The notes: generated from the letters alone by a model not told the origin. Counted from the first letter of the stretch, positions 12,480 through 24,779 are shown. The stretch: DNA of 64,000 nt from Plasmopara viticola (GCA_001695595.3 MBPM02000033.1:372001-436000); one strand, 5' to 3'. Program-made: numbers and translations.

Positions 12480-13680
12480 TTATTGCTATAAATTATTTAA
12501 TCTAAATGTTTATGAATACAAATACAAAGGGTCAGATGGAACAATTCCAAAAATTAGTTTTATAATTCAAGATTTGTATGCAGCTGGTCACCAAATAAAA
12601 ATTTGAAGAAAGTGAATGAAAACGACATTAACGAGTATCAGACGAACATTAATTATGATAAAATTACAGCGATAAATTTCTGTATGATGAAAAAATACTC
12701 AATCGAGTGAAGCACCTTGAGATGGAGCTGAAGAATAATTGAGCGAAGCTCAATAGATTTGTCAACAAAAAAGCTTGTTTTCGGCTGACGGACAGAAGTC
12801 TAACCCTACTTTACCAATTAAATGATCAGTAGACATGGAACCACCGTAAACAACGACAATATTCCTTGACTGAAAGTATTGGTACCGAAGACAAGGATAG
12901 ATTGAGGCACATCGGGATGAGTTAATCGAGAGCAGTCTGCAATTAAAACACACTGAACAACGTCCCATTTGTAGATATCATATATTATTTGCTAATTCCA
13001 TGCGACAAAGTTCCATTAATAGCTCCGAGCTTCTTGACTTTGTCTTGGAACAATTCAAGTAAATAAACATAAGTTTTGTTGGAATTATTTTCATAATCAA
13101 CCATTACTTGGAGATTGCGAATGCTTCCTTTTGGCTGACGAGTCCACGGAGCAATGTCAAACGGGGATTTATATCTGTTGCGCTCACGAAATAACCACTG
13201 CTGGCTTCACTAAGTAGCTTGAGAATTTCAAATGCATTGCTGTGGGCTTGAAGATAATTGAAAGCTAAACGAATCGTTTTGCTGAGAGTTTTGTTGACAA
13301 GTGCCTGCTTTTGATTCGATAGACTGGGCGTAGCAATCGAGGTAATTGATTCTCTTAGCAAATTAAGCAGCAATTGACTTTGATTCGCGATCACCGTTGA
13401 AAGGAATACAAAGACGAGTCGTTGTACATGGAAAGATTTGACCAGAAGTCGAGATCTGTGTAATGTCGTTGGACATAACGCTGAAAGCTACTCGAAGTGA
13501 GCCAGCTCTATCAGTTGTAAATTTTCTTGCATCCGGATTACCTGGTACTGCACTCGATACCATTACTAAAACCTTAGTGCAACCGATTTGGGAGAGAGAG
13601 AGGATAAGCTCAAAAATCAATAGTTGCGGTTGTTTTTATCAACAAAGCCGGTTTTTAAAGTCATCGTTAGAATGATTTGA
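12480..13680 (-). pseudogene. virus-like element remnant, copy A, downstream part
   Basis: Two consecutive minus-strand frames, 13620-13363 and 13394-13104, overlap and read in the same direction, separated by a frame change. Together they describe one broken protein of roughly 170 residues. They lie directly downstream of the copy-A structural-protein-like frame. Composition is serine/threonine/isoleucine rich, as in beta-rich capsid-type proteins, but I cannot name the family. Further down, at 13060-12500, the sequence becomes AT-rich with many stops. Several stops and frame changes mark it as dead. Confidence 0.35.
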
Positions 13681-13739
13681 GGGCTCGCGACAAGATCCAG
13701 TTCTTTAAAAATGGTTCGGAGATCAACTAAACGAAGCTT

Positions 13740-14400
13740 TAACATAAAAAAATACTAAGAAACCCTTTCTGTGGTAGTAACGCCAACCACATATCCATCA
13801 GTCTTTGTGGAACTGACTTTGCGGCTCCTGACACTTAGAAAGAATTGCGCCACTTCGCGTCGTCGGCAACCAAGAGGGTTTGTTACTGTGATCGTTGCTC
13901 CAGTGGCATCAGAGGTACCAATTTGTTGTGGATTCCTTCTTCTTTGTGGGAAATTCAGACTGGCTGCATCATCTGGAGTGAGATAGCAATCCGAACCGTT
14001 CTTCAGAAAATCATCATCACACCATTTAGTCTAAGCTCATGAATTGTTCCAATAATTTTCAAAGTCCATGCTCATAATGACACTTTTACCGTTGATTTCG
14101 ACCGCTAGTTTATCTAAAACATTCCATACACTAGCCTTTAATCTTACCGCAAAACCGTTTCAAACCACAATTCGAGCAGAGGCAGACGTGTTTGTTGCTG
14201 CATAAGCAACGACTACATATGCACATCGAAGGCTGCCATGGCCAGTCGAGCCATTTAGTTGTGAAGTCGCATTTATGTTGACAGTTCCCGATTGATGCGG
14301 AATCAATCAAGAACTGCCATCGTTGTCATCAACCACAATTACAACACGCTTGTCTTTGCTGACACCGACAACTGGATCCAAATCAGTTGTAGAATCGAAT
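13740..14400 (-). pseudogene. virus-like structural-protein-like gene, copy A (broken)
   Basis: Read on the minus strand, this stretch aligns with 17010-16400 (copy B) and 25370-24780 (copy C). Shared landmarks are DPVV near the start, NATSQLNGST, then E-INGK, a WC-DD-LKNG- block and SLNFPQ. Copy A has at least two in-frame stops, a frameshift near 14108 and a stop cluster near 14030. The pattern of small beta-strand-like blocks, multi-copy occurrence and nearby protease-like frame suggests a capsid-type protein of a Polinton-like virus. That is inference from composition and context, not a recognised signature. Confidence 0.35.
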
Positions 14401-15558
14401 AAAAACGAGTCTGCTTATTGGGTGCTATTACTCATTATCGAAATTGAAGGTTGTTGCATGTAGTATAATAATTAATTATGTATATATCAGCATTGCATAA
14501 TGGTGTTTACTTAAATAAATTAAAGCGAAGCTCGAGGGGGTATGCTTATATACTATAAAAAAAGATTATTCAGGATAAATATATTAATTCACGATTGAAT
14601 CATACTTTGTGATCTTTTTACGAAAAGATACTGTAATCACTCCATCGCGTAGTGGTAGCTATTTGATGACATTTTCATTGTATTCAAATAAAGACCAACC
14701 ATCCATCTGATAGAACATATGATGTGTTGAATTTCTGCGTCTGTAATTATGTTGATAATTCAAATTGTTATGGTTTTGTGCTTTAGTGTTTTCTACCCAT
14801 CGATACCATAGGATGGGGCTTGTCAAAATTAGATTTTTCTCTAATAGTGTAGAGATGGGGGCCAATGAGTGTGTATGAAGAGTAATAAGATTTTAGTGCA
14901 AATGTCGCTTTAACATCATGTACTGATGTATTAGGATCGCGGCATTGCAAAGGAGTTGAGTGTATGCCCCTTGGCGATTGTAGTACATACATAGCCGACT
15001 CTTCGTACCACATGGTTACATGTAGTTTGGCTGCACGATAAGGTGAATGGTCTCGATTGACCGGAAAACAGATATGCGACCACGGAGCGTTAAAGTAGCT
15101 TAGCTTTCAACTGAATTATCGAAATCTCATGAGACATATGTTATTTCGTCTTCTCCTACACAAGCAAACTTCTTACATTATCAGTGCTGGACCGACATCC
15201 TTCATACTCCAGGTTTTGGAAATCAGTATTGTGAAGCTTCGAAGCAAAATGTCTCTCGACAAACCGCGTTAAAAGCAATGCTCTAAGTTTGGCGTGTCGA
15301 TGTTGTTTCCTTTGCCGAGCACTATGGCCGCGAAAGACATAATCACGATGGCTAAATGATGCTGGTTCATGTGTCGATGTAGAATATAATGAGCATTTAT
15401 TCACACAGATGTCACCAGTACTCGGGAGACAGCTATCACAAACTCTGCCGTATCCGACGAATTTAAAGGAGAGATATACGGCAACTTACAAAGATTGCTT
15501 ACCTTAATTCTGGCCTTTAATGATCTCATCACAGCCTTCATCGCCGCGTCATTACCCA

Positions 15559-16109
15559 TCATTCCGTTGCCATCGGCATAATCCTGGTATTGGCAATGCC
15601 GGTGCCACATAGCAAAACATTCACAAACTCCCTCCAACACCAGAGCACTAAGTCAATAATGCATACGTCGCGCAAGTGGAGTGTGCATATGAATCCAAAT
15701 TTATATTGATGCAAGGCTTTAAAGGCAAGCACCTTAAAACTTAAGCGCGTTGCATGAAAAAACTTCGCGAATCGTCTTACACATGCCATTGGAGTACGAA
15801 TCAATTTGATTTCGTTCACGGCAATAAAATGGTCGGGCTGTACTAATGATAAGCTCATTTTAGTTCTCTTCGCTTGCTTGGATGATAAGGAATTTTGACT
15901 CACCATAGATTTACTTGTAGATACTTGAAGTCGCCGCGCTGCGGAGTACTGATGTTTATGCTTCCCTCGACAGTCATCATATATATAGCCACCTCTACTG
16001 TATGTAACGTGTGGTGCATTGTTCTAACTATACCACATACTATGCTATCTTTACTGATCGGCTCAATATATAAAAATTCGACCAGGGAGCGGAGAAAATA
16101 GAAAGCCAC
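15559..16109 (-). CDS. possible two-exon gene in duplicated block, copy B
   Basis: Two minus-strand frames, 16109-15900 (starts MAFYFL) and 15906-15559, are adjacent. They could be joined by an intron from a CAA|GTAAAT donor to a GTACAG|CCC acceptor, which keeps phase and yields about 160 residues. Both frames also exist, with only a few substitutions, in copy C at 24469-23919. A further downstream segment at 15640-15490 ends at a good AAG|GTAAGC donor in another frame, so the true gene model is unclear. I recognise no family. Preservation in two copies about 5% apart is weak evidence for coding. Confidence 0.3.
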
Positions 16110-16399
16110 TCAGCTCATTACTAAATAAGCAAAGGTTTACAAAATGGATCCATTCGGTCTTTCGTCTTAACTTACATAAACATTTTTTTAACGCTACCCG
16201 GCACTAAGCTCGACTGACGCTCTTCATACTGCATTTTTATAGGCACACAAGCAATGCGTCGAAGTCGTTCACTCAAACGTTAGTGAGCAAGATTGTTGAC
16301 AAGGCTAAATTAACGATGTTCTGTGTTGCTAAATGCTGACTGCAAAAATTTATTGCATGGTCAGACACGCAGAACACTGATAGATTGTCTACTTCAGTG

Positions 16400-17010
16400 G
16401 CATCAGAGGTACCAATTTATTGTGGATTTCAAATTAGACGCTGAATTGGTCAGTTACCAAGAGCTGGAGTTATTTCTGCAATCAAACCAGTAGCTACAGT
16501 CGCGGAAGCATAAATTGAATTATTCACAAAACCATCTCCTTGTGTTGAAGCGGTAGGATTGCTATTACTTTGTGGGAAATCCAGACTGACTGCATTATGT
16601 GGAGCGAGATAGCAATCTGCACTGTTCTTTAAGAAATCATCGTCACACCATTCAATTAAAGCTCGTAAATTGTTCCAATATTTTTTAAGTCATTGCTCGT
16701 AATGACGCTTTTACCGTTAATTACAACCACTAATTTTCTAAATTATTCCATACACAAGTCTTTAATTCTACCGCAAAACGATTTAGTACCCCATTTAGAG
16801 CAGGAGCAGACGTATTTGTTACTGCATAAGGAACGTTTACATATGCATCTTGAAGGCTGCCATAGTTAGTCGAGCCATTTAGTTGTGAAGTCGCATTGAT
16901 GATGACAGTTCCCAATTGATTTAAACCGTTGCTGTCATCTACGACATTTACAGCACGCTTGTCTGTGCTGATACTGACAACTGGATCCGAATTAGTAAAA
17001 CCTGCAAATT
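16400..17010 (-). pseudogene. virus-like structural-protein-like gene, copy B (broken)
   Basis: This is the minus-strand counterpart of the copy A and C genes. The longest surviving piece, at 16915-16730, carries NATSQLNGST and ALNGVLNRFAVELK. After it the frame shifts, and the WC-DD block and FPQ block are only readable in other frames. It shares DPVV and INGK landmarks with the other copies. It sits in the middle of the duplicated block and is dead by frameshift. Confidence 0.35.
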
Positions 17011-17099
17011 AGGTGCTATCACTTATTATTGAAATTGAAGTTTATTTATTGCCTGTATTGCTATATATAAGCATTACATAATGATTTAAAATTGAATAA

Positions 17100-17985
17100 A
17101 TTAGAGTGAAGCTCGAGAGCCCTTGACGCGGAAATAGACGTTCGGAGGGCTCCTGGGGTCCTTCGGTCCTCCACAAGCTCTTTTTTCCTCGGACAATTAG
17201 GCGAATCAACCGCTAATGGACTACAACAACTTGCGAATCAACTTTACGTTCAAATAGATGGAATAATAGATTTTAGAAACATTAGAGCAGCTTTAGGCTT
17301 GAGAGCAATTACTCTAGCCGCCAGGCTACTAAAGCTCCCCTAAGATATGGAAGCTAAATTATACTACTTCGATTAGACTCAGGTGTAGGCCATTAGGTTA
17401 GTGTGTGCGACAGTAAATACTTTGATTGAGGCCTCCACGAATTCTGGGTGATATAAAATGTTATTATAAACAGTTTCAAAGGACATACGATAATTATAGT
17501 GGTTTTTCTAGTCTGTCGTATCTTCCTAGCAAACAACACAATTGACTTGGTTTATTCGTGAGACAATTTTTAGATTTGAATACAGAAATTTCACTTCGTT
17601 AATATAGAATAGAACCAAACGATACAGAGTAGATGAAGTTGCTCCAAAAGATGATAGAATCGATGTGATGATGGAGGTTTTGCGGATAAATATAGGAGAA
17701 TCATCCTTTTTAAAATACTTCAAAGAAGAGATCTTCACAAAAGATAGAGAAGCTTTACGTAAAAATAAATTTGTTAGCAAAGGAGATTATCTCGAACTTC
17801 CATCAACAATACTGAATGCCAGATACAACAATGGTGCATCGATACTGGACATGCGTAAAGCGATCACTGAGAACATCCGAAATGATAAAGTTGATGAAGT
17901 TTTGTTCAAACAAATGACGGATACGACAAAATTCGTATTTTTCCGACTTAGTTGTGCTTTTCGTCGATATTCTGACACTCTTTAA
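17100..17985 (+). pseudogene. virus-like element remnant, plus-strand part, copy B
   Basis: The plus strand holds a ~70-codon frame near 17110-17342 (containing LGQLGESTANGLQ) and a later 106-codon frame at 17665-17985. Between them, 17380-17530 is the diverged equivalent of the protease-like stretch seen in copy C. Its reading frame is broken here and the cysteine block is unreadable. The later frame is lysine/asparagine-rich with no recognised domain. The two frames point the opposite way to the structural-protein-like gene. Confidence 0.3.
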
Positions 17986-18091
17986 ACTTGCACTAATCAA
18001 ACCAATTTCTTTGCAGAGCTGAATTATATCAGATTTGCTGAATGCTTTTCTAACTTTGTATACCATTTATATAGAAAAACTGTACTGAATC

Positions 18092-18165
18092 CATCGCGTA
18101 GTGGTAGCTATTTTGACAACATTTTCATTGTATCCAGATAAAAACCTCCATTGTCTGGATTAAGT
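18092..18165. repeat. partial fourth start of the duplicated element
   Basis: About 70 bp beginning ccatcgcgtagtggtagct match the segment at 14642 in copy B and 22999 in copy C, including the attttcattgtat block. The match then stops and CRN-associated sequence begins. It is probably a truncated end of the same virus-like or transposable unit, or the join of an old tandem arrangement. Confidence 0.7.
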
Positions 18166-18479
18166 TAGTTGTCATTTTCTTGTGGCGGTTCTGCGGATTA
18201 TGAGTCCATATAGATGATCACGACCTCCGAGCTCTTCTTCCGGATGAACACATTGTTCATGAAGTAATTCATGATAAGAGGCAAAGTCGTAATGTCTCGA
18301 CATTATCGGTTTAGACAGGATATCAGATCGAGAATCGCACGACAACGAAAATTTATAAATTTTTCGCATTTGACCACTCGTGATACACTGCTCTCAGTGA
18401 GCTTTACCCGTTCATCCGCGATGATTGCTCACTTCATATGTATCTGTTCATGTAACCAGCGAGTATTACTGAATACTGT

Positions 18480-19816
18480 CGTTCTGTTGCAGATGCCATG
18501 TCGAAATACTCTTGTCAGCATTTCTCAGTATGTTTACCCTGCATTCGCAGAACACCTTTGGATTCTCAACGTAGACAGTAATGCGCGCCTCCAAACGATC
18601 CTCCGGTGCAACGAAACCTTCTTTTAAGCGCATCGAGAAAAGCTGACAATATGCACCATTCAAGGCGCTGATATTCAGATTAGTCTGCACGCGAACAGTA
18701 AGTCATTAGACTTTCAGCCATTAGACACACTTACTTTGAATCTGTTGCTGATCACTGGACGCGGCGAAACTGATTCGACGCGAATGTTCATCACCGGCAC
18801 GGCAACCGTGAGAGCATCGTACCAACTATGCATCTCCGGTGAGAGAGCAAGACGGTTGCTTTTGTCGTTGTCGTACTTGTGATAACTTAAGTATCTACGA
18901 CAAAGTTCTCTCGACATCAAATGACAGCTTTGTGCCTTCCCGAGCGGTCCGAACCACGCGTTACTTTCAATACGTTGGTACTTGAACTCGTCGGTCATCA
19001 CGTCAACAAGCGTAATTTTCGTTACGAGAGAAGAGATGATGTCTTGTGGAGACTCGTACTCCAGAGAATCATAGTGCTCGTATTTGTTGCGCCGCTGCTG
19101 CTTGGATACTTGAACAACTCGGGCAACAGTAGCCTCAATCACTTGGCCATTTAGCGGGAAGAGAATTGTCCGTCCTTCATTACGAAGGGTGCACTCAAAC
19201 TCTTGAGCCTTCTCCTCTACCAAGGAAAGAATCAGCAATTACATGCAATATGGGGCACAGAGAACGCGATACACTTACCGGTTTTAAATAGCACATGCAC
19301 CCGCAACGTCGTTCCATCATACTACAGTGCCTGGATCTGGTCGCCGATGCGATGGTAAAGGTCGTAGTATCCAAGATACAAATCTGCCAACCGATACAAT
19401 CTGCATCGAATTGTTTTCATGTTGAGCGCATTCTCAACCGACCTATTGATAAGCCATAGTCTCGGTTGCGATTGCTCTTGCTCCGAAACCACCACCAGCA
19501 CGTGAACTTGGACTTCACCCGGTAGAAAATTATCGCCAAAGTGCTTGGGGTTTTTGATTCACAATGTGGAATCCATCTGCACGCAGCCTTGCGGGTGTCC
19601 ACCTTTATCGAGCGCCACAGCAGCCGCACTAGCCCCATCGAGTCACGCGCCGCCCTCCGTCTTCGCCAGGAAGAGCTGCAGCTCGACTGCGGGAAACTGG
19701 TACATCTTCTCTGCTTTGACCGCGTCCTTCAAGTCCCCCACCGACTGACTCTCGTCGTTGTCCACTGGGAACACACTGCCCGCCACACCAACGATCGCAC
19801 AAAAGAGCTTCACCAT
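18480..19816 (-). pseudogene. Crinkler (CRN) effector pseudogene 1, HNH-type C-terminus
   Basis: CRN proteins are modular oomycete effectors that reach the host nucleus. The minus strand starts at an ATG at 19816-19814 with a normal CRN opening, and the [11 protein letters not shown] motif follows. Soon after it, a TGA replaces the tryptophan codon usual at that position. Frame changes then split the remainder of the N-terminal domain. The long frame 19238-18714 is the C-terminal domain. It has a CHLMS block, NRLALSPEMHSWYD and PVMNIRVESV, which fit an HNH-nuclease-like CRN C-terminus. A last block with MRLKEGFVAPEDRLE lies at 18690-18466. The product would be severely truncated, so it is a pseudogene. 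Confidence 0.8.
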
Positions 19817-20249
19817 CTTTCCTCGAGGCGGCAGTTTCGAAGATTGGAGTGAGAAGTTTTATTGGAGGACATGATGGCGTGTGACCTAGGTTTTAAACCA
19901 ATGACGAGACGCCACGTTGCGCAGGTCCTTGAGGTAAAAATTGCTTTTATCAATATAGTTGTCGGTCGCGCGGTCCAAAGATCCAAAAGACGTGGCTCTT
20001 GCTATAAGGTGGGCGTCGTCAAATCAGTGTCTGATCGATTTCAACGATGGACATCTATTTTGCGTAGTGTATACCTGGGGATGAGACTACCATGTCTGGA
20101 TAAGAATGTCGTTTCCACGGACTCTTGTGATTGCAAATGGAAAATTTGCAACAGAATTTGGCTGCAGCAATGCTGTCACAAGACGGCGCTTCTCAACCCG
20201 GACCTTTCTTTAAAGTTATACCACGGATATAGACTGCTACAATACTAAT

Positions 20250-20950
20250 AATCTGCAAAAGTATATCATAACTTGAGGACGAGCTACTTTGCGAACTTAT
20301 ATGGAATATCGCTCTACTGCTTTTTAAACTGGAAGGTCGGAGTGCAATCTGCGTGGACATCATTCGTGATTGAAAACAAGCGAGCCACGGATAATTATGC
20401 CAAAATACTGGGTGACTTAAGACATACTATGGCGCACGAGTTAAAAAATTAACTGATAGTTTAGCAAACTATTGCCTTAAACCTGACTGGGTGGCTAGGA
20501 AACGAGTTAATTTGGTGAGAATATTCCTCTGACTGAAGATCAACGTGATATGTAATTCAAAGCTCGTGCAGGTGATGCCCTTCACACTTGAAAGATTTTC
20601 GGCTTAATTGAGCATGAAAGAAATGATCAACAGATTTGACATTCGCATCGACTGAAGTCTCGACCGCATAAAGCCAACCACAAACTCGGAATGTGTCGAG
20701 GAAAATGGAGCAATTACCAAATTCCGTGCAGAGCAAGGCATTATTCGGAAGTCTACGCCCCCATAAAAGCCACAGCTTAACGGAGTTGCAGTGCACAACT
20801 TTGCAGCTCAAGATGTTTTACGTGGACTTAGGAGCATCTCGACTGTGCTTCCTCATGAACTAGTACATCCAACTTAAAGTTATTGTAGACTAACATGGTT
20901 AGTATATAATAACTTTATATTTATCTGGATAAAAGAAACTTTAACAAAGC
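20250..20950. other. spacer between two CRN pseudogenes
   Basis: No recognised gene. A minus-strand frame of 84 codons at 20811-20557 has no motif support. The stretch may include eroded C-terminal sequence of the next CRN pseudogene. Confidence 0.35.
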
Positions 20951-22202
20951 ATGTCAAAGCAATTATTCATAAAAAAAACTCAACGTCGAGTGTCTAGCCA
21001 AAGCTCGCGCCATGTCAAAGCCAGGGCCCGAGCAGTTGGCAATGTCATAATATCGTTCGATGCTCTCACGAATCCAATGAACGGCAGCATCTGGTTTAAC
21101 TTCCGTCGCTTCACGGGTTGTGCCAAGCATGGAAGCATAATATCAATATCCGCCGTTGATGACTGCGCAAGTATTGCCCTAATCACCTCAAAGCTTCAGC
21201 TGGCGTGGTCAAGATGGTAGTCGCTATGGTGGGACGGTTGTCGCTCTTGTCAAATACTTATAAAAATTCCCAATGATTTGTCAAAATCGTGAGCCGTGCC
21301 ATCACTGATTCGTCAACGATGAAATCCAATGCAATCAATTCCGACAAAGCCTGGAATTCGGATGCTGATTTCACTTCCCTTTTTACTTCGATCAGCATTC
21401 TCACTCCAGGCAAATGATGCAAGTAGTGCGAAAACTCGGGCTATAGCGTTCAGCACGATCATATCCGTGCGACCAACAAGATCAACATCGCAACCAGGGA
21501 CTTCAGCAGAGAAAATTTTTGCGCCTTTTTCCACACCAAGCACGCAAAGTTTGTTGTTTCTCAAAACATCGCCAATGTTGGCTTCCACGTAATCACGATA
21601 ACGTCCACTTTGCTCCTCCTCGGTACGGCCCTTTATCTACTCAAACTCCTTCAATTGGAGTCGGACTTCCACCGGGGAATGGAACTGCATCCACATGCAT
21701 CCCATGAATTTTCAACTCTCCCTCAACTTGTATTCTTTTGGTTAAACTCATTTCCGAGTGTACATATCGCGTACGCTTGGACAGCACAGAGTGTTTATAC
21801 GGTTTGCCGACCTTATCGAATATAAGATCGATTTTGGAAGTCTCGCTCGCTGAATGTTTGACTGCCCTTTTCGGAACCACCACCAGCACGTAAACTTTGC
21901 CTTCACCCGGTTAAACATTATCCCCAAAGTGCTTGGGGTTCTTGATCCACAGTGTGGGATCCATCTGCGCGCCGCCTTGCGGGTGTCCTATTCATCGAGC
22001 GCCACAGCAGCAGCGCTATCCCCATCGAGCCGCGCGCCGCCTCCGTCTTGGCCAAGAAGAGCTGCAGCTCGTCTCCAGGAAACTGGTACATCTTCTCCGC
22101 TTTGACCGCCTTTTTCAAATCTCACACCGTCTCGGTATCGTCGATCTTCACCTCAAAATGGCTGCCTGCCACACCAACGATCGCACAAACGAGCTCCACC
22201 AT
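20950..22202 (-). pseudogene. Crinkler (CRN) effector pseudogene 2, REase-like C-terminus
   Basis: The minus-strand ATG at 22202-22200 opens a CRN N-terminal domain with an intact LQLFLAKTE motif (frame 22118-21918), but the downstream half is frameshifted. The LVVVP junction appears at the start of frame 21889-21641. The C-terminal part continues in frame 21588-21313, with NIGDVLRNNKLCVLGVEKG and DLVGRTDMIV. A last piece at 21186-20980 has [10 protein letters not shown]. These blocks resemble a CRN C-terminal class with a restriction-endonuclease-like fold, a different class from pseudogene 1. At least three frame breaks make it non-functional. Confidence 0.78.
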
Positions 22203-22214
22203 CTTTTCTTAGAT

Positions 22215-22530
22215 TCTGGAATGAGGTAATCTAGTTCTATCTCAACTTCGTTCAAGTTTTCTTTCAATGACGGACAATTATTCTTAGTATATTCATTTTT
22301 ACACATCCAATCAAAAGATTGCTTATCACTTTCAACATTCCACATTTCGGGCCTGCTCTTGTGTTCGCTCCACCGCATGATATGGCTATCGTCTCTATTC
22401 TGTTTATAAAACGTATGATATTCGAGTCTTCGGATTGTTGGTAGTATAATCATCGACAGTATGAGGCATCTTGCTGATAGCCATCCTCGAGAGGTTCACC
22501 TTTATATTTTTCGAACTCTAAAACTACAGA
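22215..22530 (-). pseudogene. ExoX-like C-terminal (KYKG) fragment, possibly viral
   Basis: On the minus strand around 22525-22400 one frame reads FEKYKGEPLEDGYQQDASYC followed by RW. This matches the pattern 'gKYKGkp..dv..dd..YC.W' of a small domain found at the end of exonuclease-X-like proteins and frequent in large DNA viruses. The continuing sequence (ESDKQSFDWMCKNEY) lies in another frame, 22453-22215, so it is broken. It sits just upstream of CRN pseudogene 2. A short stretch (ttcgttcaagttttctttc) recurs at 28357, so part of this segment is repetitive. Confidence 0.35.
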
Positions 22531-22531
22531 T
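22520..22531. repeat. target-site duplication, left copy
   Basis: The 12-mer aaaactacagat flanks the 5' end of the short LINE-derived element. The identical 12-mer recurs at 22859-22870 after its tail. This shows insertion by target-primed retrotransposition. Confidence 0.85.
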
Positions 22532-22858
22532 TTTTCGGAAAAGGTTGGGGTGACGCCCTCCTTCCAAGCGCGGGGGCTAAAGGCTCGCGCGCTTCGGGCA
22601 GGTGCTCTCGGGCACCTGCAGGTCTCTAACGAGTCTCACCCTCGACGCGACGGTCTCCAGCACCAGAGCGCCACCTGGGCTCTTACCAAGTCAGAACTAC
22701 ACAAAATAATGGAAGACCCTCACGGCCTCGGTGCTGGCTGCACTGCCCGCCGAACGAGACCCGACGTATGCGGACACCACTCTATGCCGTGGACTAGCCA
22801 TAGAGCCTAGGACGTGCATAACTTGGCAACGCGATAACGTAATACAATACAATACAAT
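22532..22858 (+). mobile_element. short LINE-derived non-autonomous element, copy 1
   Basis: This 327-bp element runs from cggaaaaggttggggtgacg to a tail of (aatac) repeats. It contains only the 5' end of the 1.16 kb family members, a scrap around the CATWALTKSE codons and the 3' end. It is therefore an internal-deletion derivative of the longer element. It encodes nothing complete. A 12-bp target-site duplication flanks it. Orientation is inferred from the tail. Confidence 0.85.
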
Positions 22859-22870
22859 AAAACTACAGAT
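22859..22870. repeat. target-site duplication, right copy
   Basis: Identical to 22520-22531 (aaaactacagat). Confidence 0.85.
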
Positions 22871-23918
22871 ATCTTTTGTAGTGGACGTGGTGTATGAGAT
22901 ATGCTTATATACTATATAGAAAGATTATTCAGGATAAATATATTAATTCACGATTGAATCATACTTTGTAATCTTGTTACGAAAAGATACTGTAATCACT
23001 CCATCGCGTAGTGGTAGCTATTTGATGACATTTTCATTGTATTCAGATAAAGACCAACCACCCATCTGATAGAACATATGATGTGTTAAATTTCTGCGTC
23101 TATGATTATGTTAATTGTTCAAATTGTTATGGTTTTGTGCTTTAGTGTTTTCTACCCATCGATACCATAGGATGGGGCTTGTCAAAATTAGATTTTTCTC
23201 TAATAGTGTAGAGATGGGGGCCAATGAGTGTGTTTGAAGAGTAATAAGATTTTAGTGCAAATGTCGCTTTATCATCATATACTGATGTATTAGGATCGCG
23301 GCATTGCAAAGGAGTTGAGTGTATGCCCCTTGGCGATTGTAGTGCATACATAGCCGACTCTTCGTACCACATGGCTACATGTACTTTGGCTGCACGATAA
23401 GGTGAATGGTCTCGATTGACCGGAAAACAGATATGCGACCACGGAGCGTTAAAGTAGCTTAGCTTTCAACTGAATTATCGATATCTCATGAGACATATGT
23501 TATTTCGTCTTCTCCTACACAAGCAAACTTCTTACATTATCAGTGCTGGACCGACATCCTTCATACTCCAGATTTTGGAAATCAGTTTTGTGAAGCTTCG
23601 AAGCAAAATAACTCTCGACAAACCGCGTTAAATGCAATGCTCTAAGTTTGGCGTGTCGATGTTGTTTGCTTTGCCGATCGCTATGGCCGCGAAAGACATA
23701 ATCACGATGGCTAAACTGATGCTGGTTCATGTGTTGATGTAAAATATAATGAGCATTTATTCACACAGATCACACCAGTACTCGGGAGACAGCTATCACA
23801 AACTCTGCCGTATCCGACGAACTTAAAGGAGAGATATACGGCAACTTACAAAGATTGCTTACCTTAATTCTGGCCTTTAATGATCTCATCACAGCCTTCA
23901 TCGCCGCGTCATTACCCA

Positions 23919-24469
23919 TCATTCCGTTGCCATCAGCATAATCCTGGTATTGGCAATGCCGGTGCCACATAGCAAAACAATCACAAACTCCCTCCAACAC
24001 CAGAGCACTAAGTCAATAATGCATACGTCGCGCAAGTGGAGTGTGCATATGAATCCAAATTTATCTTGATGCAAGGCTTTAAGGGCAAGCACCTTAAAAT
24101 TTAAGCGCGTTGCATGAAAATACTTCGCGAATCGTCTTACACATGCCATTGGAGTACGAATCAATTTGATTTCGTTCACGGCAATAAAATGGTCGGGCTG
24201 TACTAATGATAAGCTCATTTTAGTTCTCTTCGCTTGCTTGGACGATAAGGAATTTTGACTCACCATAGACTTACTTGTAGATACTTGAAGTCGCCGCGCT
24301 GCGGAGTACTGATGTTTATGCTTCCCTCGACGGTCATCATATATATAGCCACCTCTACTGTACGTAACGTGTGGTGCATTGTTCTAACTATACCACATAT
24401 TATGCTATCTTTACCGATCGGCTCAATATATAAAAATTCGACCAAGGAGCGGAGAAAGTAGAAAGCCAC
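23919..24469 (-). CDS. possible two-exon gene in duplicated block, copy C
   Basis: Counterpart of 15559-16109. The first frame, 24469-24260 (MAFYFL...), and the second, 24266-23919 (MVSQNS...), are both still open. There are six amino-acid differences from copy B in the 115-codon frame. The same intron candidate (donor in CAA|GTAGAT-like context, acceptor GTACAG|CCC) is possible, though copy C has a base change near the donor. The family is not recognised. Confidence 0.28.
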
Positions 24470-24779
24470 TCAGCTCATTACTAAATAAGCAAAGTTTTAC
24501 AAAATGGATTCATTCGGTCTTTCGTCTTAACTTACAAAAACAATTCTTAAACGCTACCCGTCACTAAGCTCGACTGACGCTCTTCATACTGCATTCTTAT
24601 AGGCACACAAGCAATGCGTCGAAGTCTTTCACTCAAACGTTAGTGAGCAAGATTGTTGACAAGGCTAAATTAACGATGTTCTGTGTTGCTAAATGCTGAC
24701 TGCAAAAGCTTATTGCATGGTCAGACACGCAGAACACTGATAGATTGTCTACTCCAGTGGCATCAGAGGTACCAATTTT

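Larger units (their letters stand above)
14540..18066. repeat. segmental duplication, copy B (~3.5 kb)
   Basis: The sequence starting at atgcttatatactata (from about 14543) matches the block starting near 22902, at a nearly constant offset of about 8.36 kb. Similarity looks around 95% over the first 2.5 kb and is lower further on. The pair includes small conserved open frames near 14.8-16.1 kb, the structural-protein-like gene near 16.4-17.0 kb and a plus-strand region at 17.1-18.0 kb. A third partial start of the same repeat (ccatcgcgtagtggtagct) recurs at 18092. The unit is probably an integrated virus-like or transposon-like element. Confidence 0.85.

Noticed and set aside
12661..12760. 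Possible Polinton integrase or packaging ATPase near copy A
   Set aside because: The AT-rich text is full of stops in all frames and shows no DDE, HHCC or Walker pattern.
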